Shown piece after piece: positions 22,671-33,613 of a stretch of DNA of 64,000 nucleotides. Source of the stretch: JBBROS01 sp965260995 (GTDB lineage Bacteria; Pseudomonadota; Alphaproteobacteria; Acetobacterales; Acetobacteraceae); NCBI GenBank assembly GCA_965260995.1, contig CBDHCD010000001.1, forward strand, positions 1-64,000, given 5' to 3'. The notes under the pieces were generated by a model, which ran no database searches, had not been told where the DNA came from, and worked only from the letters and a program-made list of their open reading frames with translations. The translations under genes and the position numbers were made by a program. Within the stretch, counting starts at the first letter, position 1. Each line of letters opens with the position of its first letter.

Positions 22671-23322
22671 CCGCTTCGGCGTTCACAGGCGATGCCGTCC
22701 TCGAACGCCCGCGTCCAAGCCCGAGACCCCGTCGCGAAACTGAGAGCCCTGGTTGGCGCCACGCGCATCGTGACCAGGGATCCACCGCGGCCTTCGAGAT
22801 GGTGAGCTGGTGCGAACCCGACTCCGCCAGAGACGCGCAGGTTTGAGGGACGGCCCACTTTGTCACCGACACCGTCTGGTTCACCGCGCACCCGGCCGCT
22901 CTTCTGGAACGAGCGTGAACGTGATGCCCGGATGGGCGATTGGATTGATCCACGAGCCCGACTGCCGCATGACAATTTCAAAGCCGCGATCTCGGCCCGG
23001 CGGAGGCCGACAACGGGCTGAAGCGGGCGATGGCGGCATCGACGCCGACGGACCTTCCTGACCAGCGGCTCCGGACGCATTGACTCATGGAGGCTGGCGA
23101 TGCGCGACATGCCTGGCTCAACCAAACGACTCTCGTAAGCGAAGGCCGCTTTCGCCCCGACGACATAAGTGCCGCCGGATTCGAGCGCCGTGTTGACCGA
23201 GTTGCTCGTCCTTTCGACCAAGATTTGACTTGCAGCGCGTGAACAGACGCTTATTCGGTTGAGGGTCGGCGGCAGATCAGTAGGTGCCGGTGACAACCAG
23301 ACGCCCGCTCACGAGGAGTCGC
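22671..23322 (+). other. Decayed region with no intact gene
   Basis: About 650 bp without a credible open gene. Several plus-strand stretches look like former coding sequence split among frames, for example FEMVSWCEPDSARD, VTDTVWFTAHPAALLERA and RHAWLNQTTLVSEGRF, each ended by stops. I do not recognise the family. It lies between an IS630 copy and a frameshifted TetR gene, consistent with general decay of this zone. Confidence 0.4.
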
Positions 23323-23942
23323 ATGCGCAAGGACGCCGCGCGGAACCGCGACAAGCTTATCGCCGCGGCGAGCGAGATCATGCGCAGCGAAGGCGGCGAG
23401 GTCCCGATGGAGATGTTCGCCGAACGGGCGAACCTGACCAGGGCAACTCTCTATCGCAACTTCCCGCATCGCCAGGCGATCTATGATGCCGTCCTCGAGA
23501 GCGACCTGAACGTCCTCGCGCATCACATCGAGGCCGATGGCGAGGGTGATCCCCTGTTCTTCATACGCCTCACGACGAACCTGATAATCATCTACGACAG
23601 GTTCCTCACCCACTTGGTGGACATGGCCGACTACGATGCCGACAAGAACCAGGCGAGGATCAAGAACATCCTCGCCGCTCCCCTCGCGCATCCGCGAAGG
23701 CCAAGGGGATTCTAAGGCCCGATCTGACGGAAGAGGGGTTTCTGACCGCCTGCCGAATGCTTGCGTCCCACTGGAAGCTCAACAACAAAGCCGATTTCGA
23801 GACAGCGTTCGAGCAGCGGCTTGCGCTGATCCTGAGTGGGATCGGCGCGTCTCGCGCAACAGGAGCGGCAGGCGCCAACTCCCCTGTCCGCAAGGCCGCC
23901 AGGCGTCATGCATCGGCGCCAGCGGCTCCAGACAGACGCTGA
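23323..23942 (+). pseudogene. TetR/AcrR-family regulator, frameshifted
   Basis: ATG 23323 has a good ribosome-binding site (GAGGAG, 5 bases upstream). The first 131 residues contain a TetR helix-turn-helix (RDKLIAAASEIMRSEG, then MEMFAERANLTRATLYRNFPHRQAIYDAVL). Near 23690 the frame ends in PRRPRGF. Shifting frame there restores a plausible ligand-binding C-terminus (AKGILRPDLTEEGFLTACRML, then LASHWKLNNKADFETAFEQRL) to 23942. Either a sequencing error or a true single frameshift; in the second case the product is truncated and probably inactive. The target genes are unknown. Confidence 0.75.
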
Positions 23943-24046
23943 GGACGATCGGCCGCCACTTCATGGCCGCCACTGCCGCGTGGGGCTGACGGCGGCGTGA
24001 TGGATGGCGGAAGACATCGACCCGCGAGCGTGCGCCCTGGCTGCCA

Positions 24047-24352
24047 TCATGGGGCCGCCACTCTCGCGAACCCAGCCGTCGCGGCATAGCCGCCGACGAT
24101 CCCCTGCAGCTCATCCCGGCTCGCCACGTCCGCCAGCCGCCCGAACTCGTTGGGCGTGCGGCGCTCGATCAGGTCGATCACCCGCTCCGGCCCACCTTGG
24201 CGATTGCTGCGCACGACGGCGGCGGTCGCGGACGCCCGCTCGGCTTCGTAGCCCCGCAGCGCCGCGGCAGGGTCTGCGCGCCGGCCAGGCGCCCGGCCAA
24301 CGCATGGGCGTCGAGAATCGCCTGGCTGGCCGCGGAGGATCGCTGCCGTTCA
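24047..24352 (-). pseudogene. FAD-dependent aromatic hydroxylase, C-terminal remnant
   Basis: Leftward translation gives ASQAILDAHALAGRLAGAQTL, then after a one-base shift ALRGYEAERASATAAVVRSN, RQGGPERVIDLIERRTPNEFG and GIVGGYAATAGFARVAAP before TGA. This is the C-terminal end of salicylate/3-hydroxybenzoate-hydroxylase-like FAD monooxygenases. The N-terminal FAD and substrate domains are missing and the frame is broken. It follows the cupin and flavin monooxygenase genes on the same strand, suggesting the remains of a catabolic operon. Confidence 0.65.
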
Positions 24353-24856
24353 GCGCCGGCCCTTCAACGCGAGCGGGTCGAAGGCATACTCGTCCGGCTG
24401 AAGGAAATGCACCTCGCGCGCCGCCGCCTCACGCGCGACCGCGGCCGGATCGTCCAAGTTGTGCAAAACGTTGAACAGCTCGCGCAGCCGCCGGCCGGGC
24501 GCCACCCAGAACATCGCCCGCGTCGGCGCGTCGCTGAGGTTGTAGTAGCCGTGCGGGATGCCGGCCGGCAGCCGCACTAGGTCGCCGGCGCGCGCCTTGT
24601 GGTGCTGGCCGTCGAGGTAGAGGTCGAACTCGTTCTCGATCACGCTGATGAACTCGTCTTGCGTCGGATGAACGTGCGGCGGCACGAAGCTGCCGGGCGG
24701 GTCGTAGGTCTCGAACGCGAAGGCGTTCGCGCCCTCGGCCTTGAGGTAGTACGTGTGCCCCAGGATGTTCCACACCACCGCGTCCAGCCCACGGCCCGCG
24801 GGGGTGACGCCGGGCTCCAGCCCGACCTGCACCTGATTGCTGCCCGCCGTCCTCAT
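24350..24856 (-). CDS. Cupin-domain protein
   Basis: A 168-residue single-domain cupin. The metal-binding motif is recognisable as PPHVHPTQDEFISVIENEF (His, His, Glu) about residues 60-78, with the second cupin motif DLVRLPAGIPHGYYNLSD (His) about 100. Probable role: a dioxygenase-like or sugar/aromatic-binding enzyme; substrate unknown. The start (ATG 24856) overlaps the stop of the flavin monooxygenase gene by ATGA, so the two are co-translated. The stop meets the remnant of an aromatic hydroxylase. Longer upstream frames are antisense to or inside the neighbour. Confidence 0.75.
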   Translation of the reverse strand: MRTAGSNQVQVGLEPGVTPAGRGLDAVVWNILGHTYYLKAEGANAFAFETYDPPGSFVPPHVHPTQDEFISVIENEFDLYLDGQHHKARAGDLVRLPAGIPHGYYNLSDAPTRAMFWVAPGRRLRELFNVLHNLDDPAAVAREAAAREVHFLQPDEYAFDPLALKGRR

Positions 24857-26376
24857 GCTGCGCCCTCCCTGGTTGCCGGCGCGTGGCCCGACTCCGTCGC
24901 GAGCAACATCCCATACGCTTTCGGGCTGATCGGCGCGAGGTAGGCCGCCAGCGCGTTGCGCGGCTTGCGGCGCGCGCCCATGTCGGCCATCAGCTCGTCG
25001 AAATGGGCGTGGTGGAACGGTGCGACGCACAAGCCGCCGTAGGTTGCAGCGACGGTGCGGTCCCGCCGCTTCCATTCGATCATGCGGTCCATGTCGGCCC
25101 GCATGGCGACGTCCGTTGGCTGTCGCGTGAGCGTGCCGTCGAGGTAGCGCCCCAGCCAGTGCGCGCCGAGCTCGGCCGAGAGGGTGCTGACGAAGCTGGA
25201 GTTGAAGCCGACGAAGCCGAGGCCGGGTAGGTCGGGGTTCACCGTCATGCGATAGAGGCGGTACTGCCCGTCCGGCTCGATCAGCTTGGCCCGCGCATCC
25301 TCGTTAAGGAACGGCACCTCCTGACGCCAGCCGGTCGCCATCACCACGGTGTCGGCGGCGATCCTGGTCGCGCCGTCCACCACGAGACGGCCCGGTTCGT
25401 AGCCGGTGGGGCTGCCCTTCACCGCGCGCAAGCGCCCGTCGCGGATCGCCTCGTAGAAGCCGGGCGTCTCGATGCTGGTGGCGCAGTGGATGCTGTCCTC
25501 GATCGGCGTGTCGGGGCGCAGGCCGAGCTTGTTCAAGCCGAACTGCATGGTCAGCAGCGCTTCGAGCGCCCGCCAGTTGGTCCGGATCGCCGGGGCGAGC
25601 AGCCGGCGGGCGGTGCGGCCGGCCCGGCTCGGCGCCCAGGGCATGAACATCGCTTCCGAGGCGCGGCAGTAGAGGATGCGCTTAAAGTTGACCACGCCAC
25701 CGAAGAAGTAGGGGATCTTCCACGTCGCCTGCCGATAGATCACCGACACCGTGCGCGCGCCCTCGGCCAAGGCGTTCATGGCCACGTCGGTCGCCGACTT
25801 GGAGAACCCGACCACGGCCACGTCGCGGCCGTTCGCCAGCGCGCCGTCCACGTACTCCGACGAGTGCCGGATCAAGCCGCCGGATGCGCGGAACTCGTCC
25901 TCGCCCGGCAGCGACAGCAGCCTCGGCCGGCTGAACTGCCCGGTCGCGACGATCACGGCGTCGTAGCGCCCGGTCTCGGCCGCGCCGCCCTCGCGCAGCG
26001 TGACGGTCCAGCCGCCACCGTCACTGCCGCGCGACACCGACGAGACCTCGGTGCGGAAGCGCATGAAGGGGCGCAGCCCGAAGCGGTCGGCGTAGGCGCT
26101 CAAATAGGCATGGATCTGCGCCCCGCTCGGCCACTCCGGATAGTCGGCGGGCATGGGGAAGTCGCTGAAGCAGTAGAGATCGCGCGGCGTCTGCGTCTGC
26201 ACGCCGGGGTAGGACCGGGCCGGCTCCCACACCCCGCCCAGGTCGCCGCCCTTCTCCACGACCGTCACGTCATGGCCGCGGCCGCGCATCACCTTGGCGG
26301 CGACGAGGCCGCTGATGCCCGCGCCGATGATGCAGACCCGGCCGGCGATGCCGTGTTGCAGGCTAACATCTGGCAT
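24853..26376 (-). CDS. Flavin-containing monooxygenase (class B type)
   Basis: A flavoprotein of about 507 residues that would use NADPH and O2 to oxygenate a small organic substrate. The first dinucleotide fold is VCIIGAGISGLVAAKVM (about 13-29). GGDLGGVWEPARSYPGVQTQ follows as in the FMO family, and the second NADPH-binding fold is DVAVVGFSKSATDVAMN (about 190). The C-terminal half shows TVVMATGWRQEVPFL, the ATG motif of FMOs. ATG 26376 is favoured by a GAGGGG site 6 bases upstream; ATG 26382 is the alternative. Coupled to the cupin gene. The substrate is unknown; the operon context (aromatic hydroxylase remnant) suggests catabolism. Confidence 0.8.
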   Translation of the reverse strand: MPDVSLQHGIAGRVCIIGAGISGLVAAKVMRGRGHDVTVVEKGGDLGGVWEPARSYPGVQTQTPRDLYCFSDFPMPADYPEWPSGAQIHAYLSAYADRFGLRPFMRFRTEVSSVSRGSDGGGWTVTLREGGAAETGRYDAVIVATGQFSRPRLLSLPGEDEFRASGGLIRHSSEYVDGALANGRDVAVVGFSKSATDVAMNALAEGARTVSVIYRQATWKIPYFFGGVVNFKRILYCRASEAMFMPWAPSRAGRTARRLLAPAIRTNWRALEALLTMQFGLNKLGLRPDTPIEDSIHCATSIETPGFYEAIRDGRLRAVKGSPTGYEPGRLVVDGATRIAADTVVMATGWRQEVPFLNEDARAKLIEPDGQYRLYRMTVNPDLPGLGFVGFNSSFVSTLSAELGAHWLGRYLDGTLTRQPTDVAMRADMDRMIEWKRRDRTVAATYGGLCVAPFHHAHFDELMADMGARRKPRNALAAYLAPISPKAYGMLLATESGHAPATREGAA

Positions 26377-26440
26377 CTTCATCCCCTCTTGATATGGCCT
26401 CACACGACTCTGCTTCGACCTGAAAGGGAGAGGAAGCGTC

Positions 26441-26795
26441 GTGGCAGGCAATCGCCACGGCTCAGCCAGAACGACGCCGCGCGTTCGAGCCGCGCTCCAA
26501 AAGTCGCAAGAGACGACCAGCACCCTGGCCCAGCGCTGCGGCCTGGGCCGAACCACCGTCGCCAAGTGGCGCGCCAGGGCCACGGCCGAGGATGCGCCGA
26601 TGAGGCCGACCTCGCCGCACGGCACTGTCCTGACCCTGGCCGAGGAGGCCATGATCGTCGACCGCCGCCGAACCCTGCCGCCGCTCGACGACGTGCTCGG
26701 CTGTCGGCTTGACAGCATCCCGATGCTCACCCGCTCCAGCCTGCACCGCTGCCCGGCACGCCACGGCATCTCCCGATTGACCCGAAATCCGGATC
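26441..26795 (+). pseudogene. IS481-family transposase, N-terminal fragment
   Basis: Begins at GTG 26441 after a GGGAGAGG site: MAGNRHGSARTTPRVRAAL, then the helix-turn-helix STLAQRCGLGRTTVAKWRAR, then TVLTLAEEAMIVDRRRTLPPLDDVLG and LHRCPARHGISRL, all characteristic of the IS481 N-terminal region. Homology ends near residue 118 and the catalytic rve domain is missing; the frame continues only as antisense of the amidase gene. The fragment sits between two leftward operons. Confidence 0.75.
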
Positions 26796-26899
26796 ATAGC
26801 GCCGAACGGGGCAAGCTCGCTGCGAGCTCTTCAAGCTCAACCCGCGCTGCCTCATCCCGGGACCAAGCATCTAGGCCGCGGCCGAGCCCCGACGGCGGC

Positions 26900-28279
26900 T
26901 CACGTCCAGGCGGGCGGCGCGCCGGCGGCGCGGGCGACGCCGGTCCGCTCCAGGTAGGCCGCCACGCGCAGGCACACGTCCTCGCGCCAGGGGGCGGCGG
27001 CGACCTGGACGCCGAGCGGCAGGCCGGGGCCGGTCATGGGGACGGCGGCGACCGGCAGGCCGAGGCAGGACAGCGGCTGCGCGAGCAGGCCGATGGAGGC
27101 GCGCAGCGGCAGCTCCTGGCCGTTGAGGCGGAGCAGCTTCGCGCCGAGCAGGGGCGCGGCGGTGGGCGTCGTGGGCGCGATCAGGGCGTCGAATTGCTCG
27201 AACAGCGGCAGGGCGGCGTCCCGCGCGGCGCGGCGGCGGCGTTGGGCGGCGGCGTAAAGGCTGCCCGGCAACAGCGCGCCGGCGATCAAGCGGTCGCGCA
27301 CCTCGGGGTCGAACTCGGCGGCGCGGGTGCGGAGCCGGGCGAGGTGGAGCGCCGCGCCCTCGACGGCGGTGACGACGTAGGCGGCTTGGCGGGCGAGGGC
27401 CGCGCCGGGCAGTTCGATGGGGGCGGCGACGGGCAAGGCGGCAGCGGGCAGGGCGGCGACCGCGCGTTGAAGCGCCGCCCAGGCCTCTGGGCCGGCGTTC
27501 TCCTCAAAGTAGCCGCCGAGCACGCCGACGCGCAGGCCCTCGATGCCATCGTGGATGCGGGCCGGCTCGGGCGGACGGCCGGCGCAGGCCGGGTCGTCGG
27601 GGTCGGGACCCTGAAGGGCCTCGTAGGCGAGGGCGACATCGAGGGCGGTGCGGGCGAGCGGGCCGATGGTGTCGAGCGAGGCCGCGAACGGGAAGGCGCC
27701 GGCGCGGGACAGGCGGCCGTAGGTCGGGCGGAGGCCGAACAGCCCGCAGAACGCCGCGGGCACGCGGATGCTGCCGTTGGTGTCGGAGCCGAGGGCCAGC
27801 GGCGCCAGGCCGCCGGCGACGGCCGCCCCGGAGCCGCCGCTGCTGCCGCCGGTCATGCGCGCGGTGTCGTGCGGGTTGCGGCTGGGGCCGTCATGGGCGT
27901 TCTCGCCGGTGAAGTCGTAGGCGTACTCGCCCATGTTGAGCGCGCCGACCAGCACCGCGCCGGCGGCTTCGAGGCGGGTGACGGCGGTGGCGTCGGCGGC
28001 GGCCGGCGGGTCGCCGCGGTTGATGCGCGAGCCGGCCCGGGTGACGAGGCCGGCGACGTCGAACAGGTTCTTGACGGCGAACGGCGCCCCGGCGAGGGGG
28101 AGGTGGCGGCCGTGCTGGTCCACCCAGGCGGCGCGGGCGCGGGCGCGCCCGGCCAAGACGGCGGTGAACGCGCCCAGGGCCTCGTTGCCGGTGGCGATCC
28201 GGGCGAGGGCCTGCTCAGTGACCGAGGCGGCGCTGGTCTGGCCGCCGCGGACGGCGGCGGCGATGGCGGCGGCACTCAT
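26900..28279 (-). CDS. atzE: AtzE-family amidohydrolase (amidase signature)
   Basis: Amidase-signature enzyme of about 459 residues. The Ser-cisSer-Lys triad is visible: Lys70 in APFAVKNLFDVAG, cis-Ser about 146 in GGSSGGSGAAVAGG, and nucleophile Ser about 170 in GSDTNGSIRVPAAFCG. AtzE of Pseudomonas ADP hydrolyses 1-carboxybiuret in cyanuric-acid breakdown; the wider family may act in related ureido or amide metabolism. The start ATG 28279 overlaps the stop of a small atzG-like gene by ATGA, the same pairing as in the atz operon. No atzD or atzH is seen, so the physiological substrate here is uncertain. Confidence 0.85.
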   Translation of the reverse strand: MSAAAIAAAVRGGQTSAASVTEQALARIATGNEALGAFTAVLAGRARARAAWVDQHGRHLPLAGAPFAVKNLFDVAGLVTRAGSRINRGDPPAAADATAVTRLEAAGAVLVGALNMGEYAYDFTGENAHDGPSRNPHDTARMTGGSSGGSGAAVAGGLAPLALGSDTNGSIRVPAAFCGLFGLRPTYGRLSRAGAFPFAASLDTIGPLARTALDVALAYEALQGPDPDDPACAGRPPEPARIHDGIEGLRVGVLGGYFEENAGPEAWAALQRAVAALPAAALPVAAPIELPGAALARQAAYVVTAVEGAALHLARLRTRAAEFDPEVRDRLIAGALLPGSLYAAAQRRRRAARDAALPLFEQFDALIAPTTPTAAPLLGAKLLRLNGQELPLRASIGLLAQPLSCLGLPVAAVPMTGPGLPLGVQVAAAPWREDVCLRVAAYLERTGVARAAGAPPAWT

Positions 28280-28467
28280 GGCGCTGTGGGCGGCGAGGGC
28301 GGCGGCGGGCGGTCGAGCGGCAAGGGGTCGATGTCGTCGGCCAGCCCGGCCGCGACCTCGCCGCCGATGCGCAGCAGCAGACGGAGGTGGAACAGGACGC
28401 CGTCCTCCCATTCCGGCCGGATCGGGATGCCGAGGGCTTCGGCCGGGGCGAGCAGGGGGTCTGTCAT
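28276..28467 (-). CDS. atzG: AtzG-like small subunit (DUF4089)
   Basis: A 63-residue protein beginning MTDPLLAPAEALGIPI, with PEWEDGVLFHLRLLLRIGGEVA, the DUF4089 pattern of a short helical protein. In Pseudomonas ADP such a protein forms a complex with AtzE and is needed for its stability. The position directly before atzE with an ATGA overlap supports the same role. The start ATG 28467 is chosen for family length; the longer upstream frame is low-complexity and lacks homology. Its proline-rich tail (LDRPPPPSPPTAP) is unusual. Confidence 0.8.
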   Translation of the reverse strand: MTDPLLAPAEALGIPIRPEWEDGVLFHLRLLLRIGGEVAAGLADDIDPLPLDRPPPPSPPTAP

Positions 28468-28791
28468 GCGGCGTTCGTTCCTCGGCGGTGCCGCGATGAC
28501 CCGTCGTCGGGCGGGGCGGGCGCCGCGGTCAGCTCGCCCGCGGCCGGGCGCAGCCGCCGGCGACGGTTGGGCGGCGCGAGGGAGCGGGCCGGGACGGCGC
28601 GCGGACGCCGCGGGCCGGAGGGGGGTGCGGCGGGCCGCGGCATCTCGTGGTTCGTTGCTCCCATCCCTCACGCGACCGAAACTCGACCCCGCCGCATCCG
28701 GACGAACGCGGCGGCGTTCAGGACACGAGGCCCGGCATCACGTTAAAGGTTCCAGCATGGTCAGTCCAAGCACAACCCGCAGCGCCCGGCC
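28468..28791. other. Divergent intergenic region atzG / nadE
   Basis: 324 bp, very GC-rich, between leftward atzG and rightward nadE. It must hold both promoters, but no convincing -35/-10 pair or operator was recognised. No supported gene. Confidence 0.4.
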
Positions 28792-30834
<2,043 letters not shown>

Positions 30835-30837
30835 CCC

Positions 30838-31482
30838 ATGCCGGACGCCGAACGCCTGAAGTTCGGGCCGTTGCCCGCCAACGCCGTCCACCTGTGCGTG
30901 GACATGCAGAACCTGTTCGCCGCCGGCTCGGACTGGCACGCCCCCTGGCTGGACAGGGTGCTGCCGGTCGTCGCGCGCGTCGCCGCCGCCAGGCCCGGGC
31001 AGACGGTCTTCACGCGCTTCATCCCGGCCAAGGCCGCCGACGAGACGCCGGGCGCCTGGCGGCGCTACTACGAGCGCTGGTCCTCGATGACGCTCGACCG
31101 CCTGCCGCCGGGCAGCGTGGACCTGCTGCCCGCGCTCGCGCGCTTCGCGCCGCCGGCCGAGGTCATCGACAAGACGATGTACTCGCCGTGGCTGGACGGG
31201 GCGCTCGAAGCCTCGTTGCGGCGGCGCGGCGCGGACACGCTGATCGTCACCGGCACCGAGACCGACGTCTGCGTCCTGGCCAGCGTGCTCGGCGGCGTGG
31301 ACCGGGGCTACCGCGTGGTGCTGGTGACGGACGCGATCTGCAGCTCCACCGACCGCACCCACGACGCGCTGCTGACCTTGTATCGGGAGCGCTACGGGCA
31401 ACAGGTGGAGACGGCCGGCAGCCGCGAGGTCCTGGGCGCGTGGGGCGAGGCGGGCCGCGCCCGGTCCGCAGCGGCCGGCTGA
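30838..31482 (+). CDS. Isochorismatase-family cysteine hydrolase
   Basis: A 214-residue cytoplasmic hydrolase of the isochorismatase/nicotinamidase fold. The catalytic triad is visible as Asp22 (CVDMQN), Lys112 (VIDKTMYS) and Cys145 (TETDVCVLAS). Being 4 bp behind nadE, a role in NAD precursor recycling (nicotinamide to nicotinate) is possible, but the usual metal-binding Asp-x-His-x-x-x-His of nicotinamidase is not apparent. Another amide substrate is equally likely. Frame and length are normal for the family. Confidence 0.85.
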   Translation: MPDAERLKFGPLPANAVHLCVDMQNLFAAGSDWHAPWLDRVLPVVARVAAARPGQTVFTRFIPAKAADETPGAWRRYYERWSSMTLDRLPPGSVDLLPALARFAPPAEVIDKTMYSPWLDGALEASLRRRGADTLIVTGTETDVCVLASVLGGVDRGYRVVLVTDAICSSTDRTHDALLTLYRERYGQQVETAGSREVLGAWGEAGRARSAAAG

Positions 31483-31502
31483 CCCGTTCGGCCGCGGCGC
31501 GG

Positions 31503-32114
31503 TCAAACCAGGCCGTTCACCGACGCGACCTGCACGTCGGCGTCGAACACGACGAGCGTGCTGCACGACGCCGGGCTGATGAGGAGCCGGTGCAGCAGGT
31601 CGAGCGGCAAGCCGAGCGCCGGGGCCAGCATCGCCTTCACGACGTCGGCGTGGCTGACGACGACGACCTCCTGCCCGGCGTGCGCGGCGCGGAGGCGGCC
31701 GAGGGCGGCCAAGGCGCGCGACTGCGCCTCGTGCATGGTCTCGCCGCTGGGGCAGCGGGCGAGGCTGCGGAGGCAGTTCCAGGCGTCCCAGGCCGGATCG
31801 GCGGCGAGGTCGTCGAAGCGGCGGCCGGTCCAGGTGCCGAAGTCGATCTCCTCGAACCCGGCGTCGATGCCCACCGGCAGGCCGAGGGCGGCGGCGACCG
31901 GGGCCGCTGTCTCGAGGGCGCGCTGCACCGGGCTCGAGACGACGGCGGCGACCGAGCGGCCCGCCAAGTGCCGCGCGAGCGTCCGCGCCTGCGCCCGGCC
32001 CTCGTCGCTCAGCCCCACCCCCGCCATCCGCCCGGCCAGCGTGTGCGGCAGCAGGGCATGGGCGGCGTGGCGGACGAGGTGGAACGTCGTCGGGTCAGCC
32101 ACGGGGGTCAGCAT
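31503..32114 (-). CDS. Histidine phosphatase family protein
   Basis: 203 residues, phosphoglycerate-mutase-like. The motif HLVRHAAHALL carries the catalytic Arg-His pair (Arg15, His16), VSSPVQRALETA the second arginine, the acid is in FEEIDFGTWTGRRFDDL, and VVSHADVVKAML the second histidine. These are the features of a CobC/GpmB-type phosphomonoesterase. It is the last gene of the leftward pentose-phosphate cluster, 21 bp after the ROK kinase. It may dephosphorylate a sugar phosphate; the substrate is not deducible. It converges with the isochorismatase gene, leaving a 20-bp gap. Confidence 0.85.
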   Translation of the reverse strand: MLTPVADPTTFHLVRHAAHALLPHTLAGRMAGVGLSDEGRAQARTLARHLAGRSVAAVVSSPVQRALETAAPVAAALGLPVGIDAGFEEIDFGTWTGRRFDDLAADPAWDAWNCLRSLARCPSGETMHEAQSRALAALGRLRAAHAGQEVVVVSHADVVKAMLAPALGLPLDLLHRLLISPASCSTLVVFDADVQVASVNGLV

Positions 32115-32135
32115 GAGCCGAGGCTGGGGCGGTGG

Positions 32136-32933
32136 TCAGCTCTTGGCGGTGGCGATCGTGGGGCCTGGGCCGACGCTGAAATCGATGTCCATCCTCTTGT
32201 CCCACAGCCGCACGCCGCCGGTCACCCCGGCCTTGTTGGAGACGAGGTGAATGTCGGACGGCAGGTCGTCCTTGATCAGGCGGGCGTTGCCGCCGCCGAT
32301 GTAGAGCGTGTCCCAGTTCACGAACGCGCGGAGCTGCTCCAGCATGCGCGCGACCCGCTTGCGCCAGTGGCGCTTGCCGATCCGCTCCAGCTCGGCCGCG
32401 CCGAGGTACTCGTCGTAGGTCTTGTGGTTGCGCACGACGTGCTGGCTGAGTTCGAGATGCGGGCCGAGGCGGCCGTCCTGGTAGAGCGCGAAGCCGAAGC
32501 CGGTGCCGAGGGTGATGACGCATTCGAGGCCCTCGCCGCGGATGACGCCGAGGCCCTGCACGGTGGCGTCGTTCAGCAGGCGCACCGGGCGGCCGAGGCG
32601 CTGCTCCAGCGTGGCGGAGAGGTCGTAGCCGGCCCAGGCGTCGGTCCCGAGGTTGGGCGCGGTCCAGACCTTGCCGGCGCGGACGACGCCGGGGAAGCCG
32701 ACCGAGACGCGGTCGAAGGTGCCGAGGCAGTGGGCGAGGCCGATCAACGCCGGCACCACCACGTCGGGCGGGGACGGGTGCGGCGTCTCGACGCGGGCGC
32801 GGCTGCCGATCATCGCGCCGTCGGCGTCGAGCAGGCCGCCCTTGAGGCCGCTGCCGCCGATGTCGAGCGCCAGGGTGATGGGCGTGGGCGCGGAGGACGT
32901 GTCGCGGGCAGCGTCGGCAGGCGTGTCGGTCAT
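32136..32933 (-). CDS. ppgK: ROK-family kinase, polyphosphate-glucokinase-like
   Basis: A 265-residue sugar kinase. The phosphate-binding motif is LALDIGGSGLKGGLLDADG (about 20-38). RVSVGFPGVV and VRLLNDATVQGLGV supply the catalytic-Asp region, then ITLGTGFGFALY and LYIGGGNARLI. The sequence pattern, including PGVVRAGKVWTAPNLG, resembles polyphosphate glucokinases, which phosphorylate glucose with polyphosphate and/or ATP. Phosphoryl-donor preference cannot be read from the sequence. The ATG overlaps the rpiA stop (ATGA), placing it in the pentose-phosphate operon where it would feed glucose 6-phosphate to the pathway. Confidence 0.82.
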   Translation of the reverse strand: MTDTPADAARDTSSAPTPITLALDIGGSGLKGGLLDADGAMIGSRARVETPHPSPPDVVVPALIGLAHCLGTFDRVSVGFPGVVRAGKVWTAPNLGTDAWAGYDLSATLEQRLGRPVRLLNDATVQGLGVIRGEGLECVITLGTGFGFALYQDGRLGPHLELSQHVVRNHKTYDEYLGAAELERIGKRHWRKRVARMLEQLRAFVNWDTLYIGGGNARLIKDDLPSDIHLVSNKAGVTGGVRLWDKRMDIDFSVGPGPTIATAKS

Positions 32934-33613
32934 GGGCGCTCCAGGGTCCGCAACCCGTCCGAGGTGGCGGCGATGACGGTGCTGGCGAGGCCGATGAACA
33001 GGCCGGTCTCGATGACGCCGGTGATGGCCTTGAGCGTGGCCTGCAGGGCGGCCGGGTCGGGGATGGCGGGGAAGGCGCAGTCGAGGATCAGGTTGCCGCC
33101 GTCGGTGCGGAACGGCGCGCCGTCCGGGCCGCGGCGCAGGAGCGGCTCGGCGCCGGCGTCGGCCAGGCGGGCCTCGGTCGCCTGCCAGCCGAAGGTGACG
33201 ACCTCGACGGGCAGACGAACGCCGCGGCCGAGTTCGGGCACGAGCTTGCTCGCGTCGACCATCACGATCATGCGGCGGCTGGCGGCGGCGACGATCTTCT
33301 CGCGCAGCAGGGCGCCGCCGAGGCCCTTGATCAGGTCGAGCGTCCCGGTGTGAACCTCGTCCGCGCCGTCGATGGTGAGGTCGATGCGGGGGTGGGCGTC
33401 GAAGCCGGCGACGGAGATGCCGAGGGACGTCGCCTGGGCGGCGGTCTGCTCGGAGGTCGGGATGCCGACCACGCGCAGCCCGGCCCGCACCTTGCGCCCC
33501 AACGCCTCGACCATGAAGGCGGCGGTGGACCCGGTGCCGAGGCCGAGCACCATGCCGTCCTCGACCTGCGTCACCGCGGCCTCGGCGGCCTGGCGCTTGA
33601 ACGCGTCACTCAC
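32930..33613 (-). CDS. rpiA: Ribose-5-phosphate isomerase A
   Basis: 227 residues; interconverts ribose 5-phosphate and ribulose 5-phosphate in the cytoplasm. Diagnostic motifs are LGLGTGSTAAFMVEAL, LTIDGADEV (catalytic Asp/Glu region), KGLGGALLREKIVA and VDASKLV. The start is GTG 33613, 8 bp inside the end of gntK. The stop overlaps ppgK by ATGA. The length and all motifs are normal. Confidence 0.96.
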   Translation of the reverse strand: MSDAFKRQAAEAAVTQVEDGMVLGLGTGSTAAFMVEALGRKVRAGLRVVGIPTSEQTAAQATSLGISVAGFDAHPRIDLTIDGADEVHTGTLDLIKGLGGALLREKIVAAASRRMIVMVDASKLVPELGRGVRLPVEVVTFGWQATEARLADAGAEPLLRRGPDGAPFRTDGGNLILDCAFPAIPDPAALQATLKAITGVIETGLFIGLASTVIAATSDGLRTLERP

